Of a stretch of 59,092 nucleotides of DNA, positions 8,601 through 16,166 are shown one piece after another. The first letter of the stretch is position 1. Each line of letters starts with the position of its first letter. Position numbers and translations under genes: made by a program. This stretch comes from Serratia sp. Ag1 (lineage in GTDB: Bacteria; Pseudomonadota; Gammaproteobacteria; Enterobacterales; Enterobacteriaceae). Under the pieces are notes generated by a model. The model saw only the letters and a list, made by a program, of their open reading frames with translations. It did not search any database and had not been told where the DNA came from. Location: contig NZ_JQEI01000024.1 in NCBI RefSeq assembly GCF_000743355.1, forward strand, positions 1 to 59,092, written 5' to 3'.

Positions 8601-11600
8601 TCAGGCTTCGGTTTCTGCCGTGACCTTTTGCTTGTCGGAGTTCATGCAACTGTAGATCACCGGCAGTACCAGCAGCGTCAGCACGGTGGCAAAGCCCAGA
8701 CCGAACATGATAACCACCGCCATGCTTTGGAAGAAGGCGTCGCTAAGCAGCGGGGCCAGACCGAGCACGGTGGTAAAAGCGGTCAGCAGGATCGGGCGTA
8801 AACGCGAGGTCGATGCATCAATAATCGCTTCCAGCATCGGTTTCTCTTTGCGCTGCAGGCCGATCTCTTCCACCAGCACAATACCGTTACGGATCAGCAT
8901 ACCACTCAAGCTCAGTAAACCGATCAAGGCCATAAAACCAAATGGAATACCGGTGAGCAGGAAGCCTAGCGTTACCCCAATCAGCGCCAGCGGAATGGTC
9001 AACCAAATCGCCACGGCATTTTTCAATGAGCTGAACATCAGCACGGTGATAATGAACATGATCACAAAGGCGACCGGCAGGCTGGTGAACAGCCCGGCCT
9101 GTGCTTCTTTGGTGCTTTCATAATCGCCGCCCCACTGCAGTTCATAGCCGCGTGGCAGAGGGATAGCGTCAATCCCCGGTCTGATACGTTGCAGCAGTTC
9201 GGCAGAGGTTTCACCACTCTGGGTGCTCGGATCGGCTTGCACTGTCAGGGTCCGTTTACGATCCCGGCGCATCACTAGCGGATCTTCCCACTCGGTTTTG
9301 AAACTGCTGACCACGTTATCGATAGGAATAAACGCCTGCCGCGCCTGGCTCCAGATCATCACGTCGTTCAGCCGTTCAGCATTCAGTCGTTCAGCATCCG
9401 GTGTTCTCAGCACAATCGGCATCAACCGGGTACCATCGCGGTACAGCCCAACCGTGGCGCCGCCAAAGCTCATACGCAACGCGCTGTCGATTTCGCGTTT
9501 ATCCACACCCAGTTCACGGCCAAGGTAGTCGGAGAACTGTGGGCGGATCACTTTGGTGCGCTCTTGCCAGTCGTGCATTACGCCATCAGCGTTCGGATCC
9601 GAGCTGGCCACTTTCTCTGCTTTGGCAGCCAGTGTACGCAACACGTTCGGATCTGGCCCAATAAAGCGTGCTTCAATTGAGCTGTTATTGGACGGGCCAA
9701 ACATGATGCGTTTGGCTTGTGCGTTGACCTGCGGGTAATTTTCACGCACGTAGGTTTCGATCTGGCCGATCATGCCCGGGATCTGGTTCAGCTGTTTAGC
9801 CCGCACCATCACCTGCGCATAGTTGGAGTACTGCCGCTGTGCGTTATAGGTAAGCATAAAGCGCATGGCACCCTGGCCCACGGTGACCATGGTATCGCTG
9901 ACGGTCGGCAGCTCCTTGATGTGCTGCTCGATCTGGGCGGCGATCTTCTCGGTATAGGCGATGTCGGTGCCATAGGGCAGCCAGATATCGACAAAGAAGA
10001 TCGGCGTGTTGGACGGCGGGAAGAAGCTTTGACGCACGCTGCCAAAGCCGATCACCGAAGCGACCATCAGCGCCGCCAGCACCGACAGGGTAACGGTGCG
10101 CTGGCTGAGCAATTTGCTGAGCAGATTGCGATAGACGCGGAACAGCCAGCCGTCGTAAGGGCTCTTGGTTGATTCACCCTCTTTCGGCTCGACGATTTTC
10201 TGCTTCTCAAAGGCCCATTTGGTGAACACTGGGGTCAGGGTCAGCGCGGTAAACCAGCTCAGCATCAGTGAGATCAACAGCACCTGGAACAGCGACTTAC
10301 AATATTCCCCGGTGGAATCGTTGGATAACCCGATCGGTGCAAACGCCAGAATGGCGATAATTGTTGCCCCCAGGAGAGGGAACATGGTGCGTTTCACCAC
10401 GTTGTTGATGGCTTGCAGGGTACTTTCGCGCTGTTGCCGCCCGACCAGTACGCCTTCGACAATCACGATGGCATTATCCACCAGCATACTCAAGGCGATA
10501 ACTAATGCCCCGAGTGAGACCCGCTGCAGCTCGATGCTGAACAATTTCATGATCAACAGCGTGCCCAACACGTTCAGCGCCAGCGAGGCGGCAATGACCA
10601 GGCCGCTGCGTACCCCCATGAAAATCAGCAGGGTGCCGACCACGATCAACAGGGCCAGCAGGAAGTTCATGATAAAGCCGTTTACTGCCCCTTCCACCTC
10701 ATGGGATTGATCGTAGAAAACGCTGATGTCCATCCCTGCCGGACGTTCAGCTTCCAATTGCGCCAGACGCGCTTTGACTGCCTCCCCGACTACGATCACG
10801 TTGACGTTCGGCGCAAAAGAGACCCCGATAGACAACGCCGGTTGGCCGTTGGCGCGGTAAATATTGTTAGGCGAATGGGTGAAGCCCTGAGTGATGGTGG
10901 CGATATCACGCAGGTAGACGCTCTTGGCACTGCCCGGTTCGCTGATCAGCAGGTTACCCAGCTCCTGCACGTTAGAGAATTCGCCGGTTGGGTGCAGCCT
11001 GATTGATTCGCTGCCAACCAGCAGATCCCCGGCGTTAGACACCACGTTCTGCCGGCTCAACAGATCGAATAACCGCTGCGGAATGATATTGGCGGCAGTC
11101 ATTTGAGCGCGGGAAATTTCGATTTGCACTTCTTCCGGTATGATGCCGACAATGCCGACTTTACCGACGCCGGGCACCACTACCAGTTCACGGCGCAGGA
11201 CTTCGGCAAAGTTGCGCAGTTCCTGGTTGCTGTAGCCCGCCCCGTGCAGCGAGAAGAAAAAGCCGTAGACGTCGCCGAAGTCATCATTGACCAGCGGCGG
11301 ACTGGCGCCGGGCGGTAAACGTACGCTGGCATCATTGATGCGGCGGCGCAGCACGTCCCAGATTTGTGGCAGTTCCGCCGCACCATATTCGGCACGAATA
11401 TTAACGGTGATCTGCGATAATCCCACGCTGGAAATGGACGTCACGTTATCCACATAGGGCAACTGTTGAATGGCGTTTTCCAGCGGCAGGGTCACTTCCT
11501 CTTCAACCTGTTGAGCCGAAGCGCCTTCATAGCGGGTGACGACTACCGCCGTTTTAATGGTAAAAGCCGGATCCTCCAGCCTGCCAATATTCAGAAAAGC

Positions 11601-11681
11601 AATGACACCACCAATCCCCAGCAGCAGAATGGCCAGCCAGATACGGGTGCCGTTGTTGATGAAGTTCTCTGTCAGTTTCAT
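8601..11681 (-). CDS. RND efflux permease (AcrB superfamily)
   Basis: This is an inner-membrane proton-driven drug/solute exporter of the resistance-nodulation-division family, 1026 residues, full length for the family. An N-terminal membrane segment (IWLAILLLGIGGVIAFL) is followed by a large periplasmic porter domain. Membrane segments cluster at about 335-480 and 865-1015, as expected of two six-helix halves. In TM4 the motif is LVDNAIVIVE: the first Asp of the AcrB proton-relay pair is kept and the second is Asn, as in the broader single-Asp subfamily. The start ATG overlaps the stop of the upstream adaptor gene (TAATG), implying translational coupling. No outer-membrane factor is encoded next to it, so it probably uses a TolC made elsewhere. 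The substrate cannot be read from sequence. Confidence 0.9.
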   Translation of the reverse strand: MKLTENFINNGTRIWLAILLLGIGGVIAFLNIGRLEDPAFTIKTAVVVTRYEGASAQQVEEEVTLPLENAIQQLPYVDNVTSISSVGLSQITVNIRAEYGAAELPQIWDVLRRRINDASVRLPPGASPPLVNDDFGDVYGFFFSLHGAGYSNQELRNFAEVLRRELVVVPGVGKVGIVGIIPEEVQIEISRAQMTAANIIPQRLFDLLSRQNVVSNAGDLLVGSESIRLHPTGEFSNVQELGNLLISEPGSAKSVYLRDIATITQGFTHSPNNIYRANGQPALSIGVSFAPNVNVIVVGEAVKARLAQLEAERPAGMDISVFYDQSHEVEGAVNGFIMNFLLALLIVVGTLLIFMGVRSGLVIAASLALNVLGTLLIMKLFSIELQRVSLGALVIALSMLVDNAIVIVEGVLVGRQQRESTLQAINNVVKRTMFPLLGATIIAILAFAPIGLSNDSTGEYCKSLFQVLLISLMLSWFTALTLTPVFTKWAFEKQKIVEPKEGESTKSPYDGWLFRVYRNLLSKLLSQRTVTLSVLAALMVASVIGFGSVRQSFFPPSNTPIFFVDIWLPYGTDIAYTEKIAAQIEQHIKELPTVSDTMVTVGQGAMRFMLTYNAQRQYSNYAQVMVRAKQLNQIPGMIGQIETYVRENYPQVNAQAKRIMFGPSNNSSIEARFIGPDPNVLRTLAAKAEKVASSDPNADGVMHDWQERTKVIRPQFSDYLGRELGVDKREIDSALRMSFGGATVGLYRDGTRLMPIVLRTPDAERLNAERLNDVMIWSQARQAFIPIDNVVSSFKTEWEDPLVMRRDRKRTLTVQADPSTQSGETSAELLQRIRPGIDAIPLPRGYELQWGGDYESTKEAQAGLFTSLPVAFVIMFIITVLMFSSLKNAVAIWLTIPLALIGVTLGFLLTGIPFGFMALIGLLSLSGMLIRNGIVLVEEIGLQRKEKPMLEAIIDASTSRLRPILLTAFTTVLGLAPLLSDAFFQSMAVVIMFGLGFATVLTLLVLPVIYSCMNSDKQKVTAETEA

Positions 11682-12766
11682 TACAGACCTCGCTCACGAA
11701 CCCAGGCGCGCACTTCTTGATTTGGACGCAATTCACGGGTGCCCGTTGCGACGATCTGTTCACCATCGGCCAGACCGGAAACGATCTGAATACCGTTGGC
11801 GGTCAATTGCCCGGTTTCAACCCGGCGGGATTCAACAAAAAGCTTCCCATCCTTTTCTTTCACCACCCAGACGTGGGGCTGATTACGCGGTGAGTTGTCC
11901 GGATCAAAGACGGCTTCTACGGGCACGATCACATTGCTGTCCTGTGTCGCAGTCGCCAGGTTACCCAGGTTGATTTTTACGCTACCGCTCATACCTGAGA
12001 GCAGCGGCAAGTCTTGTGGGCGAGCCATAGATAAGGTCATTTGGTAGGTTAACGAACCTGATGTGGTGTTGGTGGTGTGTTCTTTATACTGAGCGACGAA
12101 TTCACGGCCCGGTAAGTTGTTCAGAATGACTCGGGGCTGATACTTCGCATTGTTGGCATCAATGATGACAAACAGGTTTTCGGGAATGCTGAAGATAACA
12201 TCCAAAGAATCCAGTGCATTCAAGGTCGCGATAGGTTGACCCGCAGGTATCACCTGATAGTTACGTGAGTCAACGGAAGCGATGACGCCTGAAAAGGGGG
12301 CGCGGATCTGCATATCGCTCAGTTCTTCTTGCGCGAGCTTCAGCGCTGCCTGAGCGGAATCGCGGGCGGCCCGTTGTACGTCAAGCTCTGCGCGTGGGAT
12401 GACATTGCGTGCGCTCAGCGTGGCGAAACGGTTGAACTGGGCCTGTGCCAGATCGAAGGTTGCCTGGCGATCTTTGAGGCGCAGCCGGGCATCATTGCTG
12501 TTAAGTTCAGCAATCAACTGACCTTGGCTTACCCGTTGGCCTTCACGCACCAGCAACTGTTGTAATTGACCGGGGCGTTTAAAGGCCAGATCGGTTCTAT
12601 CGCCAGCGACGATCCTGGCGGGGAAGATCCGCTCGCCTTGCTGGGCATTGTTTGTAACATCAAAGATGCTGACCGGACGCACGCTTTCGTTATTTTCAGG
12701 GGTCCCTCGGTCACAGGCGACAAGGGACAGTGTGAAAAGCAGAACGGCAACAAGTTTTATATTCAC
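11681..12766 (-). CDS. RND periplasmic adaptor lipoprotein (membrane fusion protein)
   Basis: The product is the periplasmic adaptor linking the downstream RND permease to an outer-membrane channel. It is 361 residues, with a lipoprotein signal ending in LSLVAC, so Cys18 is probably lipidated and anchored in the inner membrane. It shows the usual order: a first biotinyl-lipoyl-like half (PGQLQQLLVREGQRVSQGQLIAEL), a helical hairpin at about 90-150, the second lipoyl half (IRAPFSGVIASV) and a beta-barrel/membrane-proximal C-terminus. It is the first gene of a two-gene operon on the minus strand. No dedicated regulator is adjacent. Confidence 0.88.
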   Translation of the reverse strand: MNIKLVAVLLFTLSLVACDRGTPENNESVRPVSIFDVTNNAQQGERIFPARIVAGDRTDLAFKRPGQLQQLLVREGQRVSQGQLIAELNSNDARLRLKDRQATFDLAQAQFNRFATLSARNVIPRAELDVQRAARDSAQAALKLAQEELSDMQIRAPFSGVIASVDSRNYQVIPAGQPIATLNALDSLDVIFSIPENLFVIIDANNAKYQPRVILNNLPGREFVAQYKEHTTNTTSGSLTYQMTLSMARPQDLPLLSGMSGSVKINLGNLATATQDSNVIVPVEAVFDPDNSPRNQPHVWVVKEKDGKLFVESRRVETGQLTANGIQIVSGLADGEQIVATGTRELRPNQEVRAWVRERGL

Positions 12767-12948
12767 GATGCAATCTCTTAGGATCAGATTTTAAGGGAGC
12801 GATGACTTAACTTAATCTACCAACAGGCGTTACTGGCGCTGTGGCTTATCGCTCGTCCGGGCCTGCTCCGGCCCATATTCACGCCTGTAGTGGCGTGAAT
12901 ATAAATGGCTCGTTGCATCTGTCAGGATGAGGTAACAGATAACGAGCT

Positions 12949-13217
12949 ATACCCGTCATACTTCAAGTTGCTTGGGTGTTGGCTGCGTTACTCGGCCCAG
13001 ACTGGGCCTCGCCCCTTCGGGGCCGCTGCAAGCAGCGTTCAAGTCTGCTTACGCAGACTTGTCACTCACCCCAGTCACTTACTTCAGTAAGCTCCTGGGG
13101 ATTATGAGCCTCAAAGAGGCTCACCCTGCGGGCCAGCGCAAGCGCTGTTCAAACCGGTCTTTGACCGGTTTGTCGTTCAGTTGCCGCCTACAAGCAACTC
13201 GAATTATTTTGGGTATA
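12949..13217. repeat. MITE-like intergenic repeat, full-length copy
   Basis: The element begins TATACCCGTCATACTTCAAG and ends with the imperfect reverse complement (GAATTATTTTGGGTATA). Inside are modular hairpins, including ggcccagactgggcc, ggccccttcggggcc and two GTTC-stem-GTC units at 13025-13063 and 13135-13074+100 (that is, up to 13174). Related copies lie at 44587-44837, 54986-55061 and 40302-40413. No transposase is encoded. Confidence 0.7.
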
Positions 13218-13548
13218 AGTTCTCATAAAGGTACAGCAACAACATGATTTACTGGGCCGCAAACACTAGGCGGCTCGCTCGGTAACCATCCCACATCCAG
13301 ATTTGCGCCTAGCCAATAGCTTCATCCTCCTCTTTATGCTACTGATTCTAAACATGCCTCTTACGAGAGTAGGCCATAACCACGCAAGGCGACAGTACAA
13401 ATCTAAGATTTCCCTGGTTCGATTGTGACTCCCAACATCGCAATCGTTTCCTTGAGTTTCAATCACTCGCAGTCTTTACAAGTTTAGTTTGCTTGTGGCA
13501 ATTGAGATGAAATTATCTTCGCGACGTCACCAGATTAGGTGCGCTTGG

Positions 13549-13672
13549 TATCTACCCGTGATACATCAAGTTGCTTGGGGGGGACCCCATCACACCGTGG
13601 ACCACTTTTTGGCTTCTCCCGCGCTACTTGGTCAGTGCAGGTGCGGTTCAAAAACGCGTTGCGTTCTTGCAG
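13549..13672. repeat. Partial intergenic repeat, left end only
   Basis: It starts with a diverged left end (tatctacccgtgatacatcaagttgcttggg) and carries one degenerate GTTC-hairpin unit at about 13646-13668 (AAAAACGC paired with GCGTTCTT). No matching right terminus is visible. Confidence 0.45.
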
Positions 13673-13904
13673 ACAACATGAATGATTGGGGGCGATGCCA
13701 GAAAAATTCCTTTAATATTTTAGCGATGTCGTTGCTGATAGGTATTCTTTGAAAGAAATATCCCGTATTTGTTTTTTTTCTATTCGATGATATTAATGAT
13801 TATTTTTATTTAATAGAGTATTTATATAAGAATTACTAAGAAATATCCTGACATTAATAATTAAACTGTTTATAAACACCCTGTCGCCTGCGATAAAAAT
13901 TGTA

Positions 13905-13933
13905 TTGATCTGACCCATGCGTCACGCTATCCT
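13905..13933 (+). promoter_or_regulatory. Candidate sigma-70 promoter of the peptide operon
   Basis: TTGATC (13905-13910) and TATCCT (13928-13933) are separated by exactly 17 bases, each matching four of six consensus bases. Transcription would start near 13941, giving a leader of about 165 bases before the peptide gene. This is sequence inference only. Confidence 0.35.
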
Positions 13934-13990
13934 TGCCCACCAATGCAGTACTAATACAACAGATGGAACGTAAATAACTTCCTCTTGATT

Positions 13991-14060
13991 TCTACGTTTT
14001 AATAAAGGCATGGTTTGTGCCTTTATATCAAGCGTAGATTTGTCCTATTGTAAAGATAGG
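13991..14060 (+). promoter_or_regulatory. Two hairpins in the leader before the peptide gene
   Basis: The first hairpin pairs ATAAAGGCA (14002-14010) with TGCCTTTAT (14018-14026), with outer arms TCTACG and CGTAGA. The second pairs CCTAT with ATAGG at about 14044-14060. They end about 45 bases before the start codon and could act on mRNA stability or be a leftover terminator. Confidence 0.4.
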
Positions 14061-14106
14061 CAATGCTAGGGTTGGTTTTATTTCACTTTTATATAAGGAT
14101 GATGTT

Positions 14107-14301
14107 GTGAAAAAGATTAATTTGTTCGAAGCTAATGCAATCGTTGGTGGTACTTGCACTACTTGTAGTGTTGAGTATGTCAGAGGGTCACTGACTACTT
14201 GTAACGCAGTTTCAACTTGTGTAGACAAGAATGGTCAAATTGTAAGTACTGAAACTACTCCTACTGATATTGCAAACTGCGGTGTTGTCGACCCAAGCTA
14301 A
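14107..14301 (+). CDS. Double-glycine leader, Cys-rich small peptide (candidate bacteriocin/RiPP precursor)
   Basis: This gene encodes a 64-residue precursor. The leader MKKINLFEANAIVGG ends in Gly-Gly and matches the double-glycine pattern: Glu at -8, Ile at -4, Ile at -12. Cleavage after GG would leave a 49-residue core with five cysteines (TCTTC, TTC, STC, NC), rich in Thr/Ser and with little positive charge. The start is GTG at 14107, supported by taaggat six bases upstream. Genes downstream encode a DsbA-like thiol oxidase and a transporter with a C39 peptidase of the type that cuts such leaders, so this is very probably its substrate. The odd cysteine number leaves one thiol free, possibly for a modification or for dimerisation. 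It may belong to a small enterobacterial family of unknown function (I think of DUF4762), but I could not check this. Its activity is unknown. Confidence 0.75.
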   Translation: MKKINLFEANAIVGGTCTTCSVEYVRGSLTTCNAVSTCVDKNGQIVSTETTPTDIANCGVVDPS

Positions 14302-14342
14302 GCATTAGCTTGCTTTCCTATATTCTAGGATATAACTTCAGT

Positions 14343-14392
14343 GCTGATGCGATAAGATATTTCGTATCAGCCTGTTTGATTTTTGTGCTTTT
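14343..14392 (+). terminator. Terminator-like hairpin between the peptide gene and dsbA-like gene
   Basis: GCTGATgCGA pairs with TCGtATCAGC with one mismatch, followed by a T-rich tract (tttgatttttgtgctttt). Such attenuators commonly sit after highly expressed precursor genes, so that less message reaches the maturation and export genes. Confidence 0.55.
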
Positions 14393-14477
14393 AAATGGAC
14401 AGGGATGTGATTGCTGCTGGTATTATCAGTGGCGCAAGCGTGCTGAAAAAGACAATGATTGTCCCTCCTGTTTCTAA
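14385..14477 (+). CDS. Possible tiny Cys-rich ORF between peptide and dsbA-like genes
   Basis: A short frame, starting at GTG 14385 or TTG 14376 and ending at TAA 14475, would encode about 30 residues with hydrophobic start VLLNGQG, then CDCCWYYQWRKR and C-terminal CPSCF. Five cysteines in such a short stretch are notable next to a disulfide system. There is no ATG and no clear ribosome binding site, and the region overlaps the T-tract of the hairpin. It may be a remnant of a longer frame open from about 14275. Low confidence. Confidence 0.2.
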   Translation: MLLNGQGCDCCWYYQWRKRAEKDNDCPSCF

Positions 14478-14508
14478 GAGTTAATGAATCTGCCTTTTTA
14501 GGACGTAC

Positions 14509-15195
14509 TTGTTTATGTTCAAGAAACCCTTGTATCTAATCGCTTATACCCTTTTTGTGATAGTCGTCTCTTCTCTGATAACAACGGCCTATTTCCACTA
14601 TTTCATTCTTAATCAGAATTCGGGTAGTGGTGCAGAACAAAACAGCCTGACTTCGGTCAGTGCCCAAGAAGTGCAAAACAGTCCAATCAAAGACGACAAC
14701 AGCATTGTCGAATTGTTTTCTTATGCTTGCCATTATTGCTCAATCAATGAAGGGAATGTGGACAAGCTGGAAGCGCGTATGCCACAAGGCTCCAAGCTGC
14801 TCCGGCTACATGTCAATGGCGATCAGATGGGGGCATTTTCGAATACAGCTCCGCTGTTTGCTACGCTGACCGTAATGGGTATTGAGCCCAAATACCGTGA
14901 AAGCGCCTATAAAGCCGTTATTAAAGATAAAATTAACCTGAGCGATATACAGAATCGCGATCGCTGGTTGCAGGATAACGGTATTGATCTGGCCGCTTAC
15001 ACCCAGGCCAGCCAGTCACAACAGGTTAAAGACTTGTTGAATTATATGACTGAAGTTGCCAAATATTACAAAATTAATGCAACACCCACCTTTATCGTGA
15101 ATAAAAAGTGGTTGGCACAGCAGGATCGTGAATTCCCAGAATTTATCGATAAATTGCTGTCGCTGTTGCAACATGATAAGCCGCTGGAGCAATAA
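14509..15195 (+). CDS. Membrane-anchored DsbA-like thiol:disulfide oxidoreductase
   Basis: The protein is a 228-residue thioredoxin-fold disulfide oxidase predicted to sit in the periplasm, tethered by one N-terminal membrane segment (about residues 9-28, LYLIAYTLFVIVVSSLITTA). The active site is CHYC at 74-77 (ELFSYACHYCS), close to the CPHC of DsbA, and the cis-proline region NATPTFIV lies near residue 193. It follows the Cys-rich peptide gene and its stop overlaps the next start, so its natural job is probably to make disulfides in the exported peptide. Tethering by an uncleaved anchor instead of a cleaved signal peptide differs from housekeeping DsbA. The start at 14509 precedes a second in-frame Met at 14515; either could be used. 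Confidence 0.82.
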   Translation: MFMFKKPLYLIAYTLFVIVVSSLITTAYFHYFILNQNSGSGAEQNSLTSVSAQEVQNSPIKDDNSIVELFSYACHYCSINEGNVDKLEARMPQGSKLLRLHVNGDQMGAFSNTAPLFATLTVMGIEPKYRESAYKAVIKDKINLSDIQNRDRWLQDNGIDLAAYTQASQSQQVKDLLNYMTEVAKYYKINATPTFIVNKKWLAQQDREFPEFIDKLLSLLQHDKPLEQ

Positions 15196-16142
15196 TGCGT
15201 TTATTTGCCGTGTGGGTTTATTTGGCGTGGAGAAGTTTACTCACAAAAATAGCGCGCAGCTTTGATCCCGTGCGCCGTACACGCGGCAGGGTTATTTGTT
15301 GGATGCTGCGGTACGGTGATTATCGGCTGCTGCTTGGGTTGGCAGCCGTCGGGCGCTGGTTGAAATTGAGCGATCGGGGTGAGCGCCAGCGCGCGTTTGT
15401 TGCTGCGGCGAATAAACAGTGTTTGCTTGATGACGAGCGCCAGGTTGATTTTGTCAAAATCAGCCAGCGCCGTCGCCTGCTGGAGCTGGCAGCAACCGTT
15501 GGTCAGAATGCTCAGGTGATGGCCCAGTTGGATCGTTGCAAAGCTGAACTTAACGCCGTGGTTGAACCTTTGCATCAGGCGGGTTCACCCGTGGTGTTAG
15601 CGCCGTTGCATATGGTTTCTGATATGTTGGCTGGTCTGGTGGGTGGCGCGGCATATCCTGGTAAAGCAACGGTGATCGTGTCTGCCAGCATCGAGGTTTA
15701 TAACGAAAAATTTCGGCAGCAGGGGGGCGTTGATCTCTCTTACTGTTCTATCCACGATGATAATCGCGCGATTGCTGGTAATTTGATGACGGCAATTATG
15801 GAAGCGACTGAACACCAGCGCAATATTATGATATTCCCGGATATCACCCCAGATTACACCGTAAACGCCAATAAGGCTGAGACGGCAAAATTACACTGTA
15901 GACTATTTGACCGCCCAGCCAATGTGCATAGTGGCGTGATCCGGATCGCCAGAGCGTTGTCGGCACAGGTGGTTTTTTATTATCTGTATTATGACAAAGA
16001 AATAAAAATCCATATTTATCCGCCTACGTCAGCGCGCAGCCTGAAGTCATCGTTGCCCGAGATTATTGAATCCTCAATCACCCGGCATCCACAAGACTGG
16101 CTGCTATGGCACTCACATTCGTTATTTTTTATCAATGAATAA
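15195..16142 (+). CDS. Lysophospholipid/lipid A type acyltransferase-like protein
   Basis: The 315-residue product resembles the LpxL/HtrB-type and related LPLAT acyltransferases, which move an acyl chain from an acyl carrier to a hydroxyl at the inner face of the inner membrane. The likely catalytic segment is APLHMVSDML near residue 138, an HxxxD spacing rather than the usual HxxxxD. Further on, the segment MIFPDITPDYTVN and ARALSAQVVFYYLYYD correspond in layout to the conserved second half of that family. The ATG start overlaps the stop of the dsbA-like gene (TAATG). With ketosynthase, dehydratase, ACP and reductase encoded in the same operon, it is the obvious candidate to transfer the chain they build, to the peptide or to a lipid. 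The acceptor is unknown. Confidence 0.65.
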   Translation: MRLFAVWVYLAWRSLLTKIARSFDPVRRTRGRVICWMLRYGDYRLLLGLAAVGRWLKLSDRGERQRAFVAAANKQCLLDDERQVDFVKISQRRRLLELAATVGQNAQVMAQLDRCKAELNAVVEPLHQAGSPVVLAPLHMVSDMLAGLVGGAAYPGKATVIVSASIEVYNEKFRQQGGVDLSYCSIHDDNRAIAGNLMTAIMEATEHQRNIMIFPDITPDYTVNANKAETAKLHCRLFDRPANVHSGVIRIARALSAQVVFYYLYYDKEIKIHIYPPTSARSLKSSLPEIIESSITRHPQDWLLWHSHSLFFINE

Positions 16143-16166
16143 CCTGGAAATTTAAGAAGTCAGATC

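Larger units (their letters stand above)
12767..14106. other. Long intergenic region with repeats and an AT-rich leader
   Basis: No convincing protein gene is visible in these 1.34 kb. From left to right it holds hairpins at 12875-12902 (ATATTCACGCC with GGCGTGAATAT) and 12908-12947, a full repeat element at 12949-13217, a partial one at about 13549-13672, and an AT-rich stretch (13700-13900) leading into a candidate promoter and hairpins before the peptide gene. The open frames at 13266-13466 (minus) and 13489-13752 (plus) have no recognisable product. Confidence 0.6.

Noticed and set aside
13266-13466. Minus-strand 66-codon frame in the intergenic region
   Set aside because: No ribosome site, signal or recognisable family; composition looks random. 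It could be an eroded fragment, but this cannot be supported.
13489-13752. Plus-strand 87-codon frame before the peptide operon
   Set aside because: It crosses a partial repeat and its hairpin, so it is unlikely to be a gene.
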